Assembly: GCA_025526935.1 (NCBI GenBank)
Contig: JAHLKD010000053.1
Coordinates: 248,001-312,000, forward strand
Reading direction: 5' to 3'
Source of the DNA: Cladochytrium replicatum
Taxonomy: Eukaryota; Chytridiomycota; Chytridiomycetes; Cladochytriales; Cladochytriaceae
Length of the DNA stretch: 64,000 nucleotides
A model generated the notes under the pieces. It worked only from the letters and a program-made list of their open reading frames with translations, was not told the origin of the DNA and did no database searches. Positions 33,140-44,140 of the stretch are shown in pieces. A program made the translations under genes and the position numbers. Position 1 is the first letter of the stretch, and each line of letters opens with the position of its first letter.

Positions 33140-33640
33140 GGTTCCGGGTGGGTTAAACAAACCCGAGTTTAAACTGGATTTAAAATTGATTTTTTCTATT
33201 CTCTTTTTTCGTTGTGAGCGGCGATGGCCTGTGGCTGGGATGACAAATCGGGCAGTTGCGCTCAATCGCGACTGGGTGTGGAGAAACTACTCGGTTGTCG
33301 TCCTGGAGAGCGCTGCATGGCTATGCGACACAGAAGTAGATTCTGATCCACCATCTGATCCGCCCACCAAATTGTCTTGACCATTCTCACCAGGTTCAAC
33401 CCAATCTTCCCCATCAGCGGCCCTGTGACATCGGCCCTCGGGACCAAAAAACCGAACACCATTCCCGATTGGAGTCCAAAATCATACTAATCCGCAAATC
33501 CGCGCACAGCAAGACTGCGATCGCGCAAACGTCCTCCGCGCACTAACACTCACCCTCTCCCTCACTCGTGACACCAGTATGTCCGCCTACCTCGCAACCG
33601 ACGCCGCAACTGTGTCCCGCATCGACAACGGTGGCGTCGT
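33140..33640. other. Intergenic, no gene seen
   Basis: 5' flank of MIA40 and spacer; a short plus-strand ATG frame at about 33580 is out of step with the methyltransferase text that follows. Confidence 0.35.
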
Positions 33641-34250
33641 TAGCGCATGTATCGGCCATATGTAAAGGATTGGCTTCGGGAAGCGTCACCGTCCTTACCG
33701 CAACGGATCCGTGGGAGGCTGAAGCATGTTTTCGAGGAATGGTTGGAGAGGATGAGAAACATGGAGTTGCTTGTGGAGCTCGAGGGGGCCGAAAGGTGGA
33801 GCGAGGAGAAGGCTCGGAGCATGACGGTGTGAGGGACGTTGGTTGTCACGTCATCCAGATTTGCGAGATGAGCGACGGATGTAGTATTTGGAAAAGAAGA
33901 AGCTTCCGCAGGTCATTTGAATGGTACAGCAAGCCAGTGCGCTAGCCGAAAAAATACGACCAAGATGATACTGGACGTGGGTGGAGGAAGAAGCGCTCCG
34001 GAATTTACAGTTGTTGTCTTGGATTCCAAAGCTGCATCATTGGAAGCGGTCAAACTGTTCAACTCTTTCTATTCAAGATAGAGTTGAAGACCGAATTGTT
34101 TTCCTCGCCGGCGACGCCCGCGATCCATCCGTTCTCTCTCAAATCGGCTCTCCATCCATCGCCACTGCTCATCATGCATACGGTGGACTAGCAGACCTGG
34201 CGATGGACATTAGAAGATGATATGACGCCTCGTGTCTCATCTGCAGGTGC
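33640..34250 (+). pseudogene. SAM-dependent methyltransferase-like remnant
   Basis: Plus-strand text in several frames: YVKDWLREASPSLPQRIRGR (33650-33720), MILDVGGG with FTVVVLDSKAASLEAVKLFN (33965-34065), and DRIVFLAGDARDPSVL with TAHHAYGGLADLAMD (34090-34210). The order glycine-rich loop, acidic strand end, then a His-x-x-x-G-G-L-x-D strand is that of Methyltransf_32-type enzymes (lHacGxLxD). Frame changes occur between the blocks. The substrate is unknown. Confidence 0.4.
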
Positions 34251-34666
34251 TATTTCCGCTCCACGGCGATGGGCTGGGAGGTCTACAGATCATGGGTTGG
34301 ATCAAAAACACGAAATAGTCAGGCTTTACGCATTCTCGAGTAGCTCGTGGTCAGTGATCATAATGGTGATGATGGAGAAGACAATTTGTGGAAATTGATG
34401 GGAGCGAAGGGTGTTGGGTCGCGGTGGGAAGAGTTTAAAACTAATCCAACCACTCGCAATGTCGCATGGAGATCCGGATGTGGTTGCTAGAGCAACACTG
34501 ATAATTTAATCTCTGCGGCTAAGGGCGGCAAGGGATGTGTGGCACGCAGAAGAATCTGGGAAGGGCTGCTGCAGTTCCCGAGGAGCGAAGGTGTGTGCGT
34601 TTGTCCTTCAACGTATAAATAGCATTGTTTCTGTTTCTGAGATACAGACCATTACATTAGTTCAAT

Positions 34667-36300
34667 ATGATCGCTCGACAAGAAAACTTCATTAAGACTT
34701 CTCGAGCTGAGGTCTTCACCACCGACTCGGACATCATCATGGTCTGAACAACTACTTTGTGAAATTTTCTTAGCCAGATTAATAATTACGAAGGGCTTTT
34801 GATGTTCTTATTACTAGTGGGCTCACTTCACTTTGTCTGGCGAAATGTCATCGAAAGCCAGAAAAACAAATCTCATCCGACCAATTATCCTTTTCCTCTT
34901 CCTTCTCCTGATCCGAACGTCGAGCTGCATATCATTCAAGCCGTGAGAGTCTTGCCAATATCGTCCCTGGAGCACTTCAACACATGGGCGACAATATTCT
35001 CGGATCTGCGTCCATTTCCAACTCCCCGGAAGTTCCTTCAAACCTCACTACACAATGCAAACAAAGGCTAACGCCCGACGTTGATAACCGCGTTCGTTTT
35101 ATCGACGATCCAACCATTATCACCGGCGCCGATCGGATCGCCGATGTACTGAACGAGTGGCACGTCTATCACGATGTCGTCGGTATGGCGATGTTAAACA
35201 CCAAATCTGCTGCTGTTTGTGATCATACGGATTCCAGCCATTGTTGTCGGATTTCAGTACACGTTAAACAAGGACAAATGAGTTGTGAAAGAAAAGGAAG
35301 GGGTTTTTTTGGCCGGGTCACTCGGATTCGTTGCATATCTGGTCACATCCATTCTGTTTGCAGCGATCCTCCGATATGTTAAGCCTGTTGCCGTCACAAC
35401 GTATGTGCTTCCCAGCAAAACACATTGAATTTCTCTGATCAGCCTGCTTGCATGTAATAGGCAAACTTGGATTGTCCTCGGTCTAAACATGTCTGCCTCT
35501 TTATACGGATATCTCGTGGCAATAGCTTTATGGAGCTGATCGAGGGCACACTCGACACAGAGCACCTGGTTTTGCAGAACATGCTTCGACCAATGGCTTC
35601 CCATTTATAATGAACTTTCTACAGATCACCGCTGTGGTTTTGAGCACGTTTACGAACGCAACACGACTGTCGACGGCTACCGAAATCTGGATTGGATATT
35701 TCGACGCTCAAATGTTAAAAGTGCATGTTCCTTCAACGACTGCGTCTCATTACATGAGAGTAAATTTGGGACCAGCAGTTACAAACGTCACTGGACTTCA
35801 GATTGCCGGGTGGGTTGACGGATTGAGCTCCTCGAGAATCAGCTACAACACTTTCACTTCGGTTGAATACTCAACGTATATGAGCGAGGGAAACAAGAAT
35901 TTGACGTGGAAGATGCTGGTTCGAGTGGCAGCCTGGTTCCCGAGTTCGTGCGGTGGAACATTGTCCTTGGTGCCAAGGGGCTGAGCAGCAGTGTACAATC
36001 CGATGGGCATGGCTAGAGCTTTGTGGTTCACGTAGTTGTGCGTGGTTGAAATGAAGCACAGGTGATTGCTGCAGCCAAGGCATCGATGTTGGTGGAGGTT
36101 AGAGCAATGTTTAATGATCTTGCGAGGTGATCACCGATCGTTGGAGCGCTTGTGGAAGCGGCGCCAGATTGGAAGACCTTGAGCACGTTCGACAACGGAG
36201 TGTTTGCCACCAAGTCGTTTGTTACGTAATCTGGTAGATCTCTTACACAATACAATGCTTTTGAGTTTTCTGCCATTTTAACTGAATCGCTAAGCTCTCA
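34667..36300 (+). pseudogene. Unrecognised multi-pass membrane protein, copy A
   Basis: ATG 34667 opens MIARQENFIKTSRAEVF. A hydrophobic segment (LMFLLLVGSLHFVW) and an exposed part (VRFIDDPTIITGADRIADVL) follow. Two more membrane segments come next: FVAYLVTSILFAAILRYV (35320-35375) and WIVLGLNMSASLYGYLVAIA (35465-35530). An Asn/Thr-rich domain follows (VHVPSTTASHYMRVNLGPAV, then SEGNKNLTW, 35700-35920) and then MFNDLA and VEAAPDW (36100-36190). Most blocks match copy B (38.6-40.4 kb) in the same order. Several frame changes and stops are present. A receptor or channel is possible but no family is recognised. Confidence 0.5.
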
Positions 36301-36563
36301 CTGACTAAATAGTTGAACGGCCATGTGAGTACCCAATTCCAAATGTCGTTCGGGGACGCTTTTGGCCAAATGTGGTTTGAAGATGCTTTTGGGAACGTCT
36401 CATATATTACCCGTGGGTTAACCAAAAATATCATCAATCTCGCCTCCAAAATTTTGTATTAGGAGACCGAAATTTTTTATAATTAGCCGGGGGTTTATGG
36501 GGATGGCGGGCTGCTCATAAAGCCCTTCTTCCCCACCACTCTTGCCCAGCTTTTGATTCAAAG

Positions 36564-38198
36564 ATGAAGTTCAGCTTAGCCGCCATTCTGGCTGTGCAGT
36601 CGCTCATCATCGCGACCGTCGCCAACCCTCTCCCACAGGCAGAGTCCACAACTGCTTCCGTCGTTGATGAGACCCCCGTGGAGCGCTACTCCACGCCACG
36701 CACTTCTCATGTGTACACCATCGAAGAGATTGTTGCATCATACAACGAAACCGACAGTGTTCTCGCGCGAGCCGACTCAAACCTCGGGCCCTATGCGTCG
36801 AAGTGGGGATTCAGCGGCAACAACTACCCCATTGTCATGGTAGGAGACAAATGGAATGGAACCGCCCAAGGTTTTGTGACATTAAACCCATCACTGTGTG
36901 TTGTGTAGGTTTATGGCCTCCTGGGATGGGGAGAGCCGAAGCTTTTGGGACTCTTCAACCAATGGGGTGGAATTGCTGGCTCGCTTGTCAAGGTTCTCCA
37001 GGATAAAGGTTACACCATCTTGCAACCCTCTCTTGCCCCTGCCTCCTCGAACTGGGAGTGAGTGTTTTCTAGAGGCGTGAGAACGGAGCTAATATCTGTT
37101 TTAGGCGTGCTTGTGAGGTCTACGCTCACTTGACCGGAACGGTCGTTGACTACGGCATTGCACGTGCCAAGAAGTTCGGACATCAACGATTCGGAAAGGA
37201 CTTCAGAGGCAAGGCTCTCTACCCCGACTGGGGTAAGGCCGGCAAGAAGGTCCACTTCATTGGTAGGCGATGCATTGGACTCCTTACACCATGTGTCTGA
37301 CCAAGTTTTCACTTTCTTTGCCACAGGTCAATCCATGGGTGGTCCGACCATCCAGATGCTTATCGCCATCCTTAACCAAGGCTCCGCTGAGGAAATTGCT
37401 GCAGCGGAAGCTGCAGGTGTCCCGGCGTCCCCTCTTTTCTACACTAACAAGACCGCGAGCCAGTTTGTCGGCGGCATGTTCTCCATCTCTGGAACTCTGC
37501 AAGGCACTCAGTGCGTCGAGATCATCGACAACTTTGCCGGGTTCATCATCGACCTGGTTAAGGTCATCGGTGGAATCAGCGACCTCTCGGACGTCGACGG
37601 CTTGCTCTGGGACTTCCAGCTGGACCACTGGGGTTTGGCCTACAAGAAGGGCGAGTCGCTCAAATCGTACTTCGACAGGATCTTCAACTCGGCGTTCTGG
37701 GCCGGCAAATCCAACGCAGCTTATGATTTGTCGATCCAAGGAAACAGGGACCCCAACATTTACCAAAATGTCGCACAACCAAACTCGGGCGTCTACTATT
37801 TCTCGGTACCTACTTCCATGACAAAGCAGGTCCTGAACATTGAGGTCGCCCCTATCGGAAGCAACATCTTCCTTGCTCCATTCGCTAACGCCATGGGCAC
37901 TTACAACAACAAGACCATGTTTGGGGATGACTCGGCTTCGTGGAGGGACAACGATGGTCTGGTGCCAGTCAAGTCGAGTGCCTCGGACAGGAATGGATAC
38001 ATTAGCTACTCCATGGACCTGCGCGCATCCAACCTTGTCGTGCCATCCAAAAAGCCCACCACCGGAAAGTACCACAACACCGGTATCGTGGAGCTTGATC
38101 ATATCAATGTTATCGGTCTGCTCGACGTCCTGTCGATCTTGCACCTGTCGTCGTTCTTCACCAACATGGCGAAAATCCTTCTCTCCCTTCCCGCTTAA
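36564..38198 (+). CDS. Secreted triacylglycerol lipase, bacterial family I.5 type, 4 exons
   Basis: Exons 36564-36839, 36909-37057, 37105-37262 and 37327-38198 join in frame over introns of 69, 47 and 64 nt and give 484 residues. A signal peptide (MKFSLAAILAVQSLIIATVA) is followed by a Thr/Ser-rich propeptide-like stretch. The core matches staphylococcal/Geobacillus lipases: YPIVM-VYGLLGWGEPKLLG, LAPASSNWERACEVYAHLTG, TVVDYGIARAKKFGHQRFGK and YPDWGKAGKKVHFIGQSMGG. The nucleophile is Ser197 (GQSMG). NDGLVPV supplies the acid and ELDHINVIG the His. The usual oxyanion His-Gly is Tyr-Gly here, and the elbow has Gln where bacteria have His. All four splice boundaries fall inside conserved text, which supports the model. 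It would hydrolyse triglycerides outside the cell. Confidence 0.9.
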
Positions 38199-38214
38199 AG
38201 TAGGTAGATCTTGA

Positions 38215-38585
38215 TATTCCCGGCAATAGATTCCGACCCTAGAACACAGTCACATGGAAGTAACCAAGGGAGCGTAATAACATCCCATCCCGTACATCCT
38301 ACACTTTTCTCTGTTTTTCTGATTTTGTAATATGTGTGAACATACCTTGCTGCTTCTTTTTTGAACTTGCCCTGTTTGAGTATCTGTTATTTCAAAAAGA
38401 AACTGCCACACAATAAATTGGCATCTTTTCGTCCTACCATCACTTCAATTTACAACACGCCTGCATTTGCATCATATTTGGTCCAATCTGTCCCGTAAAT
38501 GAATCACAGAACGCCAGTTCCCAATCATGCCATATCACAGCTCAACAACCCATGAGTTGTCGTTGTTCTATAGTATTTAACATAA
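38215..38585. other. Lipase 3' region, no gene seen
   Basis: T-rich sequence with aataaa-like elements (tacacaataaattgg near 38410) that could serve as polyadenylation signals. Confidence 0.35.
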
Positions 38586-38589
38586 TGGT

Positions 38590-40420
38590 ACTATTGTGAT
38601 TGACCTCTCAGGGTCTGTGTATGTGGTCGGCAGGGTTCTTGTGGTATCGCTCAGGTTCCTGGCGTCGTTGGTCACATCTATCCTGTTCGCCGTAATCCTT
38701 CGTACGTGAATCCCGTTGCCGACGTCATAACGTGTACCCGTTCCAATCTTCAATGACCAAGTTGATGCGATTTTGTGACTAGGCAAACTTGGCTAGTTCT
38801 CGGTTTCAACATGTGCACCGCATTGTGCGGATACCTCTGCACAATCGCATTGTGGGAGCTCGTGGATCACAATACGCAAGCTTTGCTGATTCAGCGAAGA
38901 GTCGTCGCGCTAGAAAATCACCAGTTAGCGATTCAACGAGTGTCGCATTGTACTGTGGGAAATCGCGCTCCTTATCTCGTTGATGATGCGTCTAGGATGC
39001 TGACGAAATGGTCTCAAACCGCCAGTCTTGAAACACGGACCAAGGAGTCTAACGTATATGCGAGTGTATGGGTGTCAAACCCCTGCGCGATGGTCGTAGT
39101 CCGATGCACCGCGCATTACTATGCACTTTGGTTCGGTGCATTCGGCGTTACTGGATGGATCATTGCCTATGTTTCCACGCTCATCTTGAACCGGAACGGG
39201 ACAGATGATTCGGTGCTTAGAATCCCATCGCTTTCGTGATTGGGACTTTTTCCCCGCTCCTTCACTTCGTTGACGTGGTGATAAGCTGCTCAACGTGGTC
39301 TTGGTCCTTTTGCCCTCATATCTGGTTTGTTTACTAAAGAATGTCTTCGTTACAAGGGCCGCAATTCCAGTTCTCTCCAACTCAGTGCTCGTTGAAAATC
39401 TGGCGGTTGAGTTCATATGGCGACTGCTATCCTGCTCCCATCCCGCTCCCATCCCGCCTATTCTTACGTTGCTTGGGGCGGCGAGCAAAGTGAGCATCCT
39501 CGTAACCTTATCCACCATCGTCCTCCTGATTGTCAGCGCTGTCGTTTCCAGCGCTTAGACGGGCAAGCTGCAACAAGCTCTGTCTGAGACTGTTGTGCCC
39601 GACTTCAAATGCTCGAGCTGCTGCCAGAACTTCAGAATCAGTGATCATCAGGAACATGTCCATGTCTACGGCTCGCGCACAGTGGGACTCTGCAGCACGT
39701 GCAACAAGTTCAATACGAACGCTACTCAGAGTGACTGGTTCTGTCGCACTTGCTATAACCCTGAACTTCCTCTCGTTCCCGATCAATCGTTCGACTACTG
39801 ATGCATGAGCTACATCCCGACTCCGCTCTAAACACCGTCACGAACGCAACGCGTCTTGTCAACTCATCTCGGCCACAGATCCGAACCGGAATTTACGCCG
39901 CTCGAGTAACGTTTAAGATTCATGTCCGGAGGACGACACGATACCATTACGTGTCTCTCGCTTTTGGTCCAGCTTTCACGAACGCCAAGGGTCTAAACAT
40001 TGCATCATGGGTAAATAGCATCAATTGCAACACAACCTTCGATCGATTACGATTCTTTGTTAGCGAGGGGAACAACAACGTTAACTGGAGAGACGCTGGA
40101 GAGAAAGGGGGTGCGTCGCGAGTACCCTTTCTTGTACATGGTACTCGGTGCCAAAGAGATCAGCAGCAGTGCACCATCGGATGACCTGGCAAAAAGCTTT
40201 GTGCTTAACGTCGATGTGCGTGGCGGAGACAAAATGCAGGTGATCGCGGCTGCAAAAGCTCCGATGGTTGTACAAATGTCTGGGCTTTTCAAACGACTTT
40301 GCGAAATTGGCACCGTTGTTCGGACAGTTTGTTGCTGCTGCACCGGACTGGGTGACGATGAGCGCGATCAACAAGAATGGAGTCTATGCGATTAAGGAAT
40401 TCGTTGAGTAATCCTATCGA
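38590..40420 (+). pseudogene. Unrecognised multi-pass membrane protein, copy B
   Basis: Same order of blocks as copy A: FLASLVTSILFAVIL (38655-38700), RQTWLVLGFNMCTALCGYLC (38778-38840), more membrane segments (ALWFGAFGVTGWIIAYVSTL, 39125-39185; SILVTLSTIVLLIVSAVVSS, 39495-39555), then VTNATRLVNSS and YHYVSLAFGPAFTNAKGLNI with SEGNNNVNW (39840-40085), and FVLNVDVRGGDKMQVIAAAK with a later AAPDW (40200-40360). Frame changes separate the blocks. At 39600-39790 one frame has three CxxC-like pairs (CSSC, CSTC, CRTC), which may be chance. It flanks the lipase gene together with copy A. Confidence 0.5.
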
Positions 40421-40986
40421 TATTCTTTTGTCAGTTTTGGTAGATGAACTTAGTGCGGCGGTTTCCTAGCTTCTGCTTGTCATACTATAATGCTCATTGA
40501 AATTTACACGCAGAACATCGCTCAACCTATATTCCTAACCTCTGCCTTATTTTTTTTTTCAAACGCTGGTGGTGTACCTTCCTTGAAAAAATGGTCGGAA
40601 GTGCTGTTATGAGAGAAGTTGGGAGATGGCACACATTTCTCGTCTTAAAATCGTAGAGTCTATTCCAGCTTGATGCAAGATCATCATTAAAAAGGTGAAC
40701 TGATCGACAACAAACTGATCCAGGATGAAGGAACGATATGGTGAGAGCGCAAAATCCCATGTTGTAGTGTTTGCCTGATCATGGAAGTCATGGTCTCAAG
40801 CTTCCTTCACCATAGTTACAGTTCCGGTGTAGCCACTAATCAGTCGCATGGGCCACTGGGAATGAAACTGTTGAAAACAGCCCCCTACTTTCCATTGTAT
40901 GAAATGAGTATTTTTATGAAAGTGAGTATTGTTTAATGCAGGGATCGATGTTGGTAGGGTGCTGAGTCCTGACGTAACGCACAAAT

Positions 40987-41300
40987 ATGTCTCTTCCTTT
41001 CGAAATCATCGAGGACATCCTCGTGCAACTACCGATTGGATCACAGCAGCCAGTCCTCGCCCTCCAAGTCGCCACGTTGTTCCGTACCCAATCCCTTCAA
41101 TCCAGACTGATCTACTTGGTCACGTCACTGAATAAAGCGAGCTCAGGGGGTTTGTTGACGCCTTCGACCTGTTGCTCGAATCCCCAAATAACAAGCTGCT
41201 CTGCACTCATCGAGTGATGGACAACGCAAGCTGCAACAGCCACGTCCACGTGCTGGAATGCTCTCACTCGTGACCCGCGACCACTTTGCGATCTGTCTTT
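40987..41300 (+). pseudogene. F-box-like head and first ankyrin unit of the VLEWW family
   Basis: ATG 40987 opens MSLPFEIIEDILVQLPIGSQ, an F-box-like helix, and ALQVATLFRT. A frame change leads to FDLLLESPNNKLL, MDNASCNSHVHVLEC and a stop. This order, a short head and then D-L-L with an ankyrin unit, is the same as in the remnants at 25.3-24.2 kb and 31.4 kb. The repeat body is missing. Confidence 0.55.
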
Positions 41301-41499
41301 CTATTGCTCCATCAGAACGTCTCTTCTCAGCAGGGGGTCTTACTTTGCAGAAGAACAGCCATAACATAACATATCCAGACGAACTTTAGGAGCAATCATG
41401 GGTCTGACAAATTGGTGGGCAGTTGGTGGACTTATGGAGCTCTTGGACAAGTTCAGATAGTCTGTGCAGGTTGCAGATGAGGGTTCTGTGAACAGGTCT

Positions 41500-42000
41500 T
41501 CACAACCTTAGATTTGTTGCATTTGCATGAACCAAATGCGCTACGATTTGATAATTCAAAATAAAGAAACTTGTGGAAAGGGTTGAATCATGGAAATATT
41601 TTCTGTAACCTACATACCTTTCAAGAAGCGCACCAAATGTGGCTCTTGTCAATGAAACCACGATCATAAACGCCCCGTCATCGGCACATTCATAAAACTT
41701 ACATGGGCTGTTGGACGGTGATTCAAGTGACTGAAACAACAGGTGATTTCAATTCCGTGAAGATGTTTGCACTCGGTAAAGTAGGAGGGATGTGTAGGCC
41801 AGCTTCAAGTGCTCTTGATTTTCCTCCTCCTCCAATATAGTGGCACAAATGATGAACTGCATGGATCGGCTTGTTGCCAAAATTGGATGTATTAAACAAT
41901 TTATACCTGCTTGTTACATGGGGTTTTTGGAGGACAGATTTGTTTGTTACCCATACCAAACCCTTCACAAAAATTTCGTCACAAAAGTGCCGAGCTCAAG
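41500..42000 (-). mobile_element. DDE-transposase-like remnant (possibly PIF/Harbinger type)
   Basis: The minus strand reads MQFIICATILEEEENQEHLK (about 41860-41800), then SPSNSPCKFYECADDGAFMI with VVSLTRATFGALLERY (41720-41620). The pattern, a short helix, an aspartate-rich turn and then F/L-x-x-x-x-F-x-x-L-L, resembles the N-terminal part of Harbinger-like transposases in fungi and plants. The catalytic triad is not visible. The assignment is weak. Confidence 0.3.
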
Positions 42001-42650
42001 CTGTGAATAGTTGTGAGATGTTCCGAGATGCTCAAAATTTCATATAGCCAGAACACTGGAATAACAATTAAAAAGGAAATAATGCTGCACTTTGCTCCAT
42101 TTTGAGAACAGCTTGAATGAAGAAGAATATCCGGAAAATCATAATCTTTGACACGAAGCGCCTGACTTTCACCAGTTTCATCTCTAGGCTGCTGGATTTC
42201 CAGAAAAATGACAACCTCTTTCATGTGTATCCTGGAGGATAGTTGCTTCGGCAACCTCAGTTGGTACAAATACTTTCCAACCTCCATGTTTCCCACCTAA
42301 ATGGAGCTGTGGAACACATACAAAGATATTCTCAGCTGAGAAGAAGGCTCTTTAATTGTGTAAATGGAGAGTGTGTAGTTAACTCATCAAAAATGTGCTG
42401 TATTTTGAGGTAGGCCAGTGCGGAAGAGCGCCTCTATCCTCGAAAACCACTGACACAAACTTCATACGACGATACTCTTAATCTTTCTGGGCTGGAAAAA
42501 CCACTTCTACCAGAGATGAGCTGCATGCGACATAAACCAGGATGACAGGACGATTTTAGAATGGTCCAACCAATCTCACCCCCAATTCCCACACTCTCCT
42601 CAATGGCTTGTGTGGCTTGCACTTCATTTTCTAGGCATTCGCCTCCCCAG
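42000..42650. other. No gene recognised
   Basis: Minus-strand open frames (42296-41979, 42622-42434) show weakly protein-like text but no motif. They may be further parts of the transposase remnant. Confidence 0.25.
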
Positions 42651-42679
42651 CCTCACGGTACGAAGTTTGTTTTCTTCCA

Positions 42680-43822
42680 ATGGTAAGAAATCGGCTGCGA
42701 TCCGCGAGTAAGAATTTTCTCGGGGACTCTCCGTTGTGGGCCTTAGGAGCTCTGGAAGGTGTCTGGTGATGCCGCGTATGGGCGTGTATGCAACTCGTGT
42801 TCATGCAGTCAGTTCGCGTGCGGAGGCCCTTCAATCTCCAATGACCCCTCAGCTCTTGTTTGGCTGTGCCAATCCGAGCTGGATGAGACGCCGTTGCTCG
42901 GATCTACAGGGTTCTTTCTCTGTGATTCCGCAAAGCTCGTGTGTACTCTTTAGCCAGGCCCACTCACTCGGTTTCGTTCTGACTCTGTAGCCGCCGAAAG
43001 CCGTCGCCGCCCTCCAGAAGAAGACCGCCGCCAAGAAGGTCAAGAAGGCCGTTCACCCCTTGGTCGAGAAGCGTCCCCGCAACTTCGCCATTGGTGAGTA
43101 ATGCGTAGAGCAGAATTTTATATTTCGGTGGTTCTAACTTATGAAATTTAGGCCAGGACATTCAGCCCAAGCGTGATGTCACTCGCTTCGTCAAGTGGCC
43201 GGAATATATCCGTCTCCAGCGCCAGCGTGCTATCCTTAAGTTGCGTCTGAAAGTTCCCCCGGCAATCAACCAGTTCTCGAAGACGGTTGACAAGAACACC
43301 GCGACCCAGCTCTTTAAGCTACTCGCGAAGTACCGCCCTGAGACCAAGGCCGAAAAGAAGGTCCGTCTCACCGCTGCCGCCGAGGCTGTCGCTGCCGGCA
43401 ACAAGGCCGACCAGGGAAAGAAACCCTACAACGTGAAGTACGGTATCAACCACGTTACCGCTCTCGTTGAGGCCAAGAAGGCCCAGCTCGTCGTCATCGC
43501 CCACGATGTCGACCCCATTGAGCTCGTTCTCTGGCTCCCCGCCCTCTGCCGTAAGCAGGGTGTGCCATACTGCATTGTCAAGTCGAAGTCTAGGCTTGGC
43601 ACCGTTGTTCACCAGAAGACTGCCACCGCTCTCGCTCTCACTGAGGTTCGCCCTGAGGATAAGCACGAGCTTGCCGCCCTCGTCTCTACCGTGAAGGCAA
43701 ACTACAACGATAAGAGCGAGGAGATCAGAAGGTCGTGGGGTGGTGGAGTCATGGGCAAGAAGTCTGTTGCCATGATGGCTCGCCGTGCCAAGGCTGCTGC
43801 TGCATCCAAGCTCGAGAAGTAG
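42680..43822 (+). CDS. RPL8: 60S ribosomal protein eL8 (L7a), 3 exons
   Basis: Exon 1 is only the start codon (42680-42682), directly followed by a gtaaga donor. Exon 2 is 42991-43093 and exon 3 is 43152-43822. Together they give 258 residues (yeast Rpl8 256). Visible blocks are [60 protein letters not shown], and [20 protein letters not shown] with [20 protein letters not shown]. The last two are the L7Ae RNA-binding fold. The protein sits on the large subunit surface and binds 25S/5.8S rRNA. An intron right after ATG and a pyrimidine-rich leader (tttgttttcttcc) are common in fungal ribosomal protein genes. Exons 2 and 3 are certain; exon 1 is inferred from splice phase. Confidence 0.9.
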
Positions 43823-43849
43823 ATGGCCGACAAAGAAACAAAATCTGAG

Positions 43850-44140
43850 CACATTCGTTTGAGATTGGTTACATGTTGCATCCGGAATAGATGTACTTCT
43901 CCGATTACAATTTATTTTAGATCCGGACAGTTTTTAGCGTGAAAACTCCGAACGTCTTAAGATCGAGCAAATTGATTAGACGTGTACCTGTAAATGTCGA
44001 ATGTCTCAGAACCCACAGATTTAAACTATTTCGTCCGCACTGAATGAATGATAACTTGATCCCCGGCAACTCATCCCAACAACGTTACTGACTGATAACC
44101 CAAAGATTCCCCTGAAAATCGACTTGGAAGGACTCACCTT
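43850..44140. other. Intergenic, no gene seen
   Basis: 3' flank of RPL8; nothing recognised. Confidence 0.4.

Noticed and set aside
37284-38144. A 286-codon open frame antisense to the lipase gene.
   Set aside because: It mirrors the lipase exons and has no domain of its own.
39595-39801. A zinc-ribbon protein with CSSC, CSTC and CRTC.
   Set aside because: It lies inside copy B of the membrane-protein family, in a frame that has no start or continuation; probably chance.
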